Origin: Actinoplanes utahensis
GTDB lineage: Bacteria > Actinomycetota > Actinomycetes > Mycobacteriales > Micromonosporaceae
NCBI RefSeq assembly: GCF_016862455.1
Contig: NZ_BOMZ01000086.1
Coordinates: 1-64,000 of the forward strand
Length of the DNA stretch: 64,000 nt
Reading direction: 5' to 3'
The translations under genes and the position numbers were made by a program. Position 1 is the stretch's first letter. Each line of letters begins with the position of its first letter. Under the pieces are notes generated by a model. The model was not told the DNA's origin, made no database searches, and was given only the letters and a program-made list of their open reading frames with translations. Of the stretch, positions 58,793 to 64,000 are shown in pieces.

Positions 58793-59532
58793 TCGGTCTT
58801 CTCGAACATGGCCCAGCGCCCGGCGCGGGGGTCCTCACCGGCCTTGGTGCGGCGGGTGCACGGCCAGCAGCCGATCGAACCGTAGCCCTTCTTGAACAGC
58901 TCGTTGACCGGCACGTCCCACCGGCTGATGTACGCGTCGACGTCCTCCTGGGTCCACGCGGCGATCGGGTTGACCTTCACCTTGCCCTTCTTGGCGTCGA
59001 ACGCGACGACCGGCGTGTTGGCGCGGGTCGGCGACTCGTCGCGGCGCAGGCCGGTGGCCCACGAGTCGTACTCGGCGAGGGCGCGCTCGAGCGGCTCCAC
59101 CTTGCGCAGGAAGCAGCACTCGTCGGGGCTGCGGGCGAAGAGGCGGGGCCCGTACTCGCCGTCCTGCTGGCCGACGGTCAGGCGGGGACGGATCGAGCGG
59201 ACGTTCACGTTCATCGTGCGGACGACCGTGTCACGGACCTTCAGGGTCTCCGGGAAGTGCAGGCCGGTGTCCAGGAAGACCACGTCCACGCCGGGCGACA
59301 CCCGGGAGAAGAGGTGCGCCACGACGGCGTCGGCCATCGAGCTGGTGACGCAGAACCGTTCGCCGAAGGTGTCGGTCGCCCACTTGGCGATCTCCTCGGC
59401 GGGCGCGCCCTCCAGTTCCTCCGCCGCGGCGAGGGCGAGAGCCTGGAGTTCCGCCGGCTTACGCCGTTCCGGACCGGCGGGGGACGAGGCCAGATCGATC
59501 AGGCCCAGACCCGCGGCATTGAGAAGACTCAT
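58774..59532 (-). CDS. cysH: Assimilatory APS/PAPS reductase (CysH), Fe-S type
   Basis: 252 residues with the PP-loop fold (SSMADAVV near residue 64), Fe-S cysteines CC139-140 and C222/C225 in GCWPC, and the catalytic ECGLH with Cys248. The four extra cysteines mark a 4Fe-4S enzyme that prefers APS. The start is ATG 59532; the frame upstream to 59607 is unsupported. It sits between the zinc-ribbon gene and the chelatase with 4-nt and 19-nt overlaps, so it is translated as part of the operon. It reduces APS to sulfite. Confidence 0.92.
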   Translation of the reverse strand: MSLLNAAGLGLIDLASSPAGPERRKPAELQALALAAAEELEGAPAEEIAKWATDTFGERFCVTSSMADAVVAHLFSRVSPGVDVVFLDTGLHFPETLKVRDTVVRTMNVNVRSIRPRLTVGQQDGEYGPRLFARSPDECCFLRKVEPLERALAEYDSWATGLRRDESPTRANTPVVAFDAKKGKVKVNPIAAWTQEDVDAYISRWDVPVNELFKKGYGSIGCWPCTRRTKAGEDPRAGRWAMFEKTECGLHV

Positions 59533-59687
59533 TTGGAACCCACTCCCTTGGACAGAAGGCCGATGAACTTGATCGAGAAAACGCGGGCGCAGGAGCGGCA
59601 CTCCCACGCGCCGTGCGAAGCCTCGTTGGGACGCAGGTCCTCATCGCCGCAGTAAGGGCAGTAGAGCGGGGCCTGTCTGTCGCTCAT
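59529..59687 (-). CDS. 52-residue zinc-ribbon protein between sirA and cysH
   Basis: A 52-residue protein with CPYC at 10-13 and CRSC at 30-33, enough for one zinc ribbon, then VFSIKFIGLLSKG. It overlaps sirA by 4 nt and cysH by 4 nt (both ATGA), which is strong evidence for a real gene. A small protein sits in the same place in streptomycete sulfur operons. It might be a redox or metal partner of the sulfite reductase or APS reductase; nothing is established. Confidence 0.87.
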   Translation of the reverse strand: MSDRQAPLYCPYCGDEDLRPNEASHGAWECRSCARVFSIKFIGLLSKGVGSK

Positions 59688-61378
59688 TTCAGGAGCTCCT
59701 CGTCCGCCCGGAGGACCCAGCGGGCGAACGTCTCACCCTCGGCCCGGCCGTCGAGGTAGTGGGTGGCGACGCGTTCCACGTACTCCGGGAGCTCTTCGGC
59801 GGTGGCCTTGAGGCCACGCACCTTGCGCCCGAAGCCCGCCGTCTCGCCCTTGGCCATGCCGAGAGCCCCGCCGAGGTGGATCTGGAAGCCCTCGACCTGC
59901 TCGCCGTGCGAGTTCATGACGAGCTGGCCCTTGAGGCCGATGTCGGCGACCTGGGTGCGGGCGCAGGCGTTGGGGCAGCCGTTGATGTGGATCGACAGGT
60001 CGCTGTCGAAGCCCTTGAGCCGCTCCTCGAGCCGGGCCACCAGCTCCTCGCCGCGCGCCTTGGTCTCGACGATCGCCAGCTTGCAGTACTCGATGCCGGT
60101 GCAGGCCATGGTGCCGCGGCGGAAGGCCGACGGGCGGGCCTCCAGGCCGATCGCCCGCAGCCCTTCGACCAGCGGTTCCACCTGGTCGTCGGCGACGTCC
60201 AGGACCAGGAGCTTCTGGTACGCCGTGAGCCGCACCCGCTCCGACCCGTGCTTCTCCACCAGATCCGCGAGCGCGGTGAGCTGGGCGCCGGAGGACCGCC
60301 CGACGACCGGCGCCGCGCCGATGTAGTTGAGCCCGTCCTTCTGCTTGTGCACGCCGATGTGGTCGATCGGCTTCTCCGGCAGGTCCGGCGCCGGGCCGTC
60401 GATCAGCGCGCGGCCCAGGTACTCCTTCTCCAGGACCTCGCGGAACTTCTCCACACCCCAGTCGGCGAGCAGGAACTTGAGTCGGGCGCGGTGCCGGAGA
60501 CGGCGGTAACCGTAGTCCCGGAAGATCCCGACGACGCCCTCCCAGACGTCCGGGATCTCGGCGAGCGGCACCCAGACGCCGAGGCGCTCGGCGAGCATCG
60601 GGTTGGTGGAGAGTCCGCCGCCGACCCACAGGTCGAAACCGGGGCCGTGGTCGGGGTGCACGGCGCCGACGAACGAGATGTCGTTGGCCGTGTACGGCCC
60701 GTCGGCGAGCCAGGAGATCTGCGACTTGAACTTGCGGGGCAGGTTCGAGTAGGCCGGGTTGCCGACGTACCGCTTGACGATCTCGTCGATGGCCGGCGTC
60801 CCGTCGAGCACCTCGTCGGAGGAGATGCCGGCGACCGGGCTGCCCAGCACGACACGCGGGCAGTCGCCGCACGCCTCGGTGGTCTGCAGGCCGACGGCCT
60901 CCAGCCGGCGCCAGATCTCCGGCACGTCCTCGACCCGGATCCAGTGCAGCTGGATGTTCTGCCGGTCGGTGATGTCGGCGCTGTCCCGGGCGAACTCGGT
61001 GGCGATCCCGGCGATGACGCGCAGCTGCGCCAGGCTGAGGGCGCCGCCGTCACACCGGACGCGAAGCATGAAGTACTCGTCCTCGAGCTCCTCGGGCTCG
61101 AGGACGGCGGTGCGGCCGCCGTCGATCCCGGCCTTGCGCTGGGTGTAGAGACCCCACCAGCGGAACCGGCCCCGCAGGTCGGCCGGGTCGATCGAGGAGA
61201 AACCGCCGTGCGCGTAGATGTTCTCGATCCGGGCCCGCACGTTGAGCGGGTTGTCGTCCTTCTTGCTGCGCTCGTTGGGGTTGAGCGGCTCGCGGTGTCC
61301 GAGCGCCCACTGGCCCTCACCGCGCGCCTTACGGGGGCGGGCGGCGGGCCTTGCAGCGGGAGTGTTGCTGGGCGCCAT
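59684..61378 (-). CDS. sirA: Ferredoxin-dependent sulfite reductase
   Basis: 564 residues of a nitrite/sulfite-reductase fold. The 4Fe-4S/siroheme cysteines are in CTGIEYC (CX5C) and CPNAC (CX3C); the RWWGLYTQRK and GDCPRVV segments are typical. With cysH and a siroheme chelatase in the same operon, sulfite to sulfide is the probable reaction rather than nitrite reduction. ATG 61378 has CGGAGGAACG upstream. Its message begins with a leader peptide and a 121-nt region that may attenuate it. Confidence 0.92.
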   Translation of the reverse strand: MAPSNTPAARPAARPRKARGEGQWALGHREPLNPNERSKKDDNPLNVRARIENIYAHGGFSSIDPADLRGRFRWWGLYTQRKAGIDGGRTAVLEPEELEDEYFMLRVRCDGGALSLAQLRVIAGIATEFARDSADITDRQNIQLHWIRVEDVPEIWRRLEAVGLQTTEACGDCPRVVLGSPVAGISSDEVLDGTPAIDEIVKRYVGNPAYSNLPRKFKSQISWLADGPYTANDISFVGAVHPDHGPGFDLWVGGGLSTNPMLAERLGVWVPLAEIPDVWEGVVGIFRDYGYRRLRHRARLKFLLADWGVEKFREVLEKEYLGRALIDGPAPDLPEKPIDHIGVHKQKDGLNYIGAAPVVGRSSGAQLTALADLVEKHGSERVRLTAYQKLLVLDVADDQVEPLVEGLRAIGLEARPSAFRRGTMACTGIEYCKLAIVETKARGEELVARLEERLKGFDSDLSIHINGCPNACARTQVADIGLKGQLVMNSHGEQVEGFQIHLGGALGMAKGETAGFGRKVRGLKATAEELPEYVERVATHYLDGRAEGETFARWVLRADEELLK

Positions 61379-61438
61379 CTCGGCGTTCCTCCGGGTTTCG
61401 TGGGCGCGCTGTGCCGCTCACGGCCCGTGGGAGGCTCG

Positions 61439-61452
61439 TGACATCTGTGTCA
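61439..61452 (-). promoter_or_regulatory. Small hairpin in the sirA leader region
   Basis: TGACA-TCTG-TGTCA is a perfect 5-bp dyad between the leader peptide stop and sirA. A second CGCCCG/CGGGCG pair lies upstream (near 61476-61500). These could be pieces of an attenuator structure. Confidence 0.4.
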
Positions 61453-61499
61453 GGAGTGGGCCCGGCGGTCGAGCGCCCGGAACAGGAAATCGGGCGTCG

Positions 61500-61586
61500 T
61501 CAGGAAGCCGGACACATCGCGCTGCGGACACGGCCGTAGTCGACGTGGCGGCGGGCCACGAAGCGGCGGTCAACTGCAGCGGTCAT
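61500..61586 (-). CDS. Cys-containing leader peptide of the sulfur operon
   Basis: A 28-codon ORF beginning MTAAVDRRFVARRHVDYGRV and ending SAMCPAS. This matches the actinobacterial family of putative leader peptides (RRHVD then a near-terminal Cys) that precede sulfur/cysteine genes. ATG 61586 has GAGAGG upstream. The stop lies 121 nt before sirA. By analogy to cysteine-responsive mycobacterial uORFs, a ribosome stalling at the Cys codon when cysteine is short could change the downstream structure and raise sirA expression. Confidence 0.7.
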   Translation of the reverse strand: MTAAVDRRFVARRHVDYGRVRSAMCPAS

Positions 61587-61758
61587 GTCGGCAAGCCTCT
61601 CACGCCCCGCGATTCTCGGCCAGCACGGTCCAGATTTCGGGAGTGTGCGGAGTAGCACAACGCCAACATCTTGTAACACTTGCCCCCTACGCTGTACCGC
61701 CGCCCTCACGGTCGTCCCAGCTCAACCGGCTGTCCGCGCTGTCCGCGCCGCGTCCCCG

Positions 61759-61797
61759 GCTGGTTGAGAGGGCTGTCTCGCGGCCACGAGACAGCCC
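61759..61797. terminator. Hairpin, copy B of the repeated element
   Basis: GGGCTGTCTCG (61770-61780) pairs with CGAGACAGCCC (61787-61797) over 6 nt; the flank GCTGGTTG matches copy A at 57898. It lies downstream of the sensor-kinase gene on the minus strand. Confidence 0.6.
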
Positions 61798-61834
61798 GGC
61801 CGGCCGGCCGAGAGGTCCCGGCCGGCCGGCCGGG
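61795..61834. terminator. Terminator of the sensor-kinase gene
   Basis: CCCGGCCGGCCGGCCG pairs perfectly with its complement (16 bp) across an 8-nt loop, directly before the stop of the PdtaS-like gene on the minus strand. Confidence 0.65.
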
Positions 61835-61843
61835 AAAATCGGA

Positions 61844-63394
61844 TCAGCGCTTCTCCAGGGGCACGACGGCGACCGCCTCGGTGCCACCGCCGGCCCGGTT
61901 GCGCAGTTCGATGCTGCCGCGCAGCTCGCCGGTGGCCAGCGCGCGGACGATCTGAAGCCCGAGCCGGTTGCTGCCCTCGAACTTGAAGCCCTCCGGCAGG
62001 CCCTGCCCGTTGTCGGCGACCGTGACGTGCAACTGCTTGCGGAACCGGTGCGCGGAGACGACCACCTCACCCTCGCCGCCCGGAGCCGTGCCGGCGCCGT
62101 CGCCGTCCTCGTCGGGCGCGGGGAAACCATGCTCGACCGCGTTGATCAGCAGCTCGTTCAGCACCATCACCAGCGAGGTGGCGATCTCCGCGGGCAGCAC
62201 GCCGAAGGTGCCCTCCCGCCGGATCTTGACCGGGAAGCCGGTGTTGGCCACCTCGGCCGCGGCGGTGGCCACCCGGTCCACGATCCCGTCGAACTCGACC
62301 GCCTCGTCGCTGGACATCGAGAGCGTCTCGTGGACCAGGGCGATCGACGCGACCCGGCGCACCGACTCCTCCAGCGCCATCCGGGCCTCCGGCGCGTCCA
62401 CCCGGCGGGCCTGCAGGCGCAGCAGCGCGGCCACGGTCTGCAGGTTGTTCTTCACCCGGTGGTGGATCTCCCGGATGGTGGCGTCCTTGGTCATCAGGGC
62501 GCGCTCCCGGCGGCGGACCTCGGTGACGTCCCGGACCAGGACCAGCGCGCCGATCGGCACCCCGGCCGGCAGCAGCGGCAGCGCCCGGGTGAGCACGGTG
62601 GCGCCGCGGGCCTCCACCTCCATCCGGGCCGGGAACTCGCCGCGCAGCGAGGACAGGATCCGCTCGGCGGCGTCGTTGCCCTCCAGCGGGTCGCCGGACA
62701 GCCGGCTGGACAGTTTCGCCAGCTCCTCGCCGACCAGGTGGGCGTTGAAGCCGAGCCGGCGGTAGGCGGACTGCGCGTTGGGGCTGGCGTACGTCACCTT
62801 GCCGGAGGCGTCCAGCCGGATCAGCCCGTCACCGACCCGCGGCGCCGAGGTGATCTCCCCGGGCAGACGGGGCGGCGGGAACGTCCCGTCCGCCACCATC
62901 TGCGCCAGGTCGTCGGCCGTGGTCAGATAGTTGAGCTCGAGCTGGCTGGGGGTGCGGGCGGTGCTCAGGTTGGTGTCGCGGCCGATCACCGCGATCACCT
63001 CGCTGAGCGCCTCCTCCAGGTCGGTGGCGTCGCGCAGCCGGACCGGGATGGCCTCGTGCCGGGCGGGGGTGTCGCCGTACCAGACCGGGTCGCCCTCGCG
63101 CCAGATCCGCTCCTGGGTGATGGCCACGTCCAGGTGCGCCACCTCCGGCCCGCCGACGATCTTGCCGACCTGGTCGTCCTGGTACGCCGTGGGCGCGGTG
63201 GTCGGCCGCACCTGCGCGACGCAGAGGAACTCCCGGGGCCGCCGCGGCTCCCCCTTGATCGGCACCCAGAGCAACAGGTCCGCGAAGGAGAGATCGGACA
63301 GCAGTTGCCAGTCACCGGCGATCCGGTGCAGGTGATCGATGTCGGCGGGGCTGAGGTCGGTGTGTTCTTCGACGAGGTCACGCAGGGTGGACAC
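61844..63394 (-). CDS. Cytosolic sensor histidine kinase, PdtaS-like
   Basis: 516 residues: N-terminal GAF-like domain (about 1-170), a PAS domain near 195-290, a HisKA_2-type dimer helix with EIHHRVKNNLQTVAALLRLQ (phosphoacceptor His), and a HATPase with NELLINAVEHGF and DNGQGLPEG. It lacks membrane helices, like mycobacterial PdtaS, which works with the ANTAR-domain regulator PdtaR. No ANTAR gene is in the window. The ATG at 63394 is near the SIS gene stop (15 bp), so the two may be cotranscribed. Confidence 0.88.
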   Translation of the reverse strand: MSTLRDLVEEHTDLSPADIDHLHRIAGDWQLLSDLSFADLLLWVPIKGEPRRPREFLCVAQVRPTTAPTAYQDDQVGKIVGGPEVAHLDVAITQERIWREGDPVWYGDTPARHEAIPVRLRDATDLEEALSEVIAVIGRDTNLSTARTPSQLELNYLTTADDLAQMVADGTFPPPRLPGEITSAPRVGDGLIRLDASGKVTYASPNAQSAYRRLGFNAHLVGEELAKLSSRLSGDPLEGNDAAERILSSLRGEFPARMEVEARGATVLTRALPLLPAGVPIGALVLVRDVTEVRRRERALMTKDATIREIHHRVKNNLQTVAALLRLQARRVDAPEARMALEESVRRVASIALVHETLSMSSDEAVEFDGIVDRVATAAAEVANTGFPVKIRREGTFGVLPAEIATSLVMVLNELLINAVEHGFPAPDEDGDGAGTAPGGEGEVVVSAHRFRKQLHVTVADNGQGLPEGFKFEGSNRLGLQIVRALATGELRGSIELRNRAGGGTEAVAVVPLEKR

Positions 63395-63409
63395 GAGCCC
63401 AGCTTATTT

Positions 63410-64000
63410 CTAAAGGGTGGTCGTGACCTTCTTCAGCCCGCGAGGCGCGTCGGGATCTTCGCCACGTGCCAGCGAGAGGGCGAGCGCCAGCTTCTGCAGT
63501 GGCAGGATGTCGAGCAGCGGGGAATACCGCTCGTCGACGGCCGGGACCGCGAGCCGGGCCGAGGCGCCGGGGATGTCCGCCGCGCCGATCGTGACCACGT
63601 CGGCGCGGCGCTCGCCGAGCCGGGTCACCACGTCGCGCATCGACCGGCCACCGGGTCCCTCGCCGACGACCGCGAGCACCGGCACGTCCGGGTCGGCCAT
63701 GGCGAGCGGGCCGTGCAGCAGGTCGGCGCCGGAGAAGGCGAGCGCGGGCAGGTAGGAGGTCTCCATCAGCTTCAGGGCGGCCTCGCGGGCGGTCGGGTAT
63801 GCGTACCCCCGGCCGGTGGTGACCAGGCTGGAGGCGAACCGGTAGCGCTGGGCCAGCTCCTCGGCCGACCGGTCGGCGAGCACCCCGGCGGCCAGCTCCG
63901 GCAGCTTCTCCAGGGCGGCCCGCTCGTCGGCGGGGAGGGCGCCGCCGGCCCGGATGCCCTCGACCAGCATCAGCAGCGCCAGCAGCTCGGCGGTGTAGGT
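63410..64000 (-). CDS. SIS-domain sugar-phosphate isomerase/aminotransferase-like protein (truncated by window end)
   Basis: The visible C-terminal part (about 196 residues) has a SIS-domain pattern: SSLVTTGRGYAYPTAREAALKLMET, SGADLLHGPLAM and ERYSPLLDILPLQKLALALSLARG, ending at a stop 16 bp before the kinase gene. It resembles the isomerase half of glucosamine-6-phosphate synthase or an AgaS-type protein. The N-terminus lies beyond base 64000, so start and length are unknown. Confidence 0.8.
   Translation of the reverse strand, partial: TYTAELLALLMLVEGIRAGGALPADERAALEKLPELAAGVLADRSAEELAQRYRFASSLVTTGRGYAYPTAREAALKLMETSYLPALAFSGADLLHGPLAMADPDVPVLAVVGEGPGGRSMRDVVTRLGERRADVVTIGAADIPGASARLAVPAVDERYSPLLDILPLQKLALALSLARGEDPDAPRGLKKVTTTL

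Noticed and set aside
61379..61499. SAM or other classical riboswitch before sirA
   Set aside because: I looked for conserved riboswitch cores and saw none that I could defend; the leader peptide is the better explanation.
1..64000. tRNA or rRNA genes
   Set aside because: No cloverleaf or conserved tRNA T-arm sequence was seen in any intergenic gap; a tRNAscan-SE run would be decisive.

Overview
The window is high-GC actinobacterial chromosome, most likely Micromonosporaceae and probably Actinoplanes or a close relative. This rests on recognised families rather than a database match: a WhiB1-type regulator, nickel superoxide dismutase with its maturation protease, the multifunctional 2-oxoglutarate decarboxylase KgD, PhoP/PhoR-like and PdtaS-like signalling proteins, frequent GTG/TTG starts, ATGA-type gene overlaps and leaderless promoters. 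About 69 protein genes are called. No tRNA, rRNA, CRISPR array, phage or insertion sequence was seen.

Layout. 0-7 kb: a 20/40-bp tandem repeat, a large glycosyltransferase, a membrane Ser/Thr kinase, and a TetR-MFS exporter pair. 7-13 kb: STAS and AraC regulators, an oxidoreductase, two small membrane proteins, a YgiB/YgiC-like lipoprotein/ATP-grasp pair and a FabG-type reductase. 13-18 kb: a PadR-led operon (PadR, two related membrane proteins, a trehalose-synthase-like GH13 enzyme) with a clear operator. 18-24 kb: DedA, a carboxylate-amine ligase, a polysaccharide deacetylase, a Nei-type DNA glycosylase and ClpP. 24-30 kb: a ddaH-rocD arginine/ornithine pair, an FHA protein, a coupled patatin/acyltransferase pair and a MerR-thioredoxin pair. 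30-35 kb: a 1063-residue M50 protease fusion with a small cysteine-rich partner, and an HtrA protease.

35-41 kb: one strand carries OlsB-like and OlsA-like ornithine-lipid genes, a PhoP/PhoR-like two-component system and HtrA, which may form one phosphate- or envelope-stress cluster. A hotdog-like gene and an ABC exporter follow. 41-50 kb: central carbon metabolism (kgd, a small DUF6104-type protein, pta-ackA). 50-58 kb: a lipoprotein hydrolase, a quinone oxidoreductase, malic enzyme, divergent sodX/sodN, an RsbW-like anti-sigma factor, a GntR regulator, a lipid kinase and whiB1 with two CRP-like sites. 58-64 kb: an assimilatory sulfur operon (cysteine-tipped leader peptide, sulfite reductase, 52-residue zinc ribbon, APS reductase, sirohydrochlorin chelatase), a PdtaS-like sensor kinase and a truncated SIS-domain gene.

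No single spectacular new system was found. The least explained items are the PqqD/M50/cNMP/FecR fusion, the actinobacterial YgiB/YgiC-like pair, the sulfur leader peptide with its zinc-ribbon gene, and a hairpin element present in two copies.
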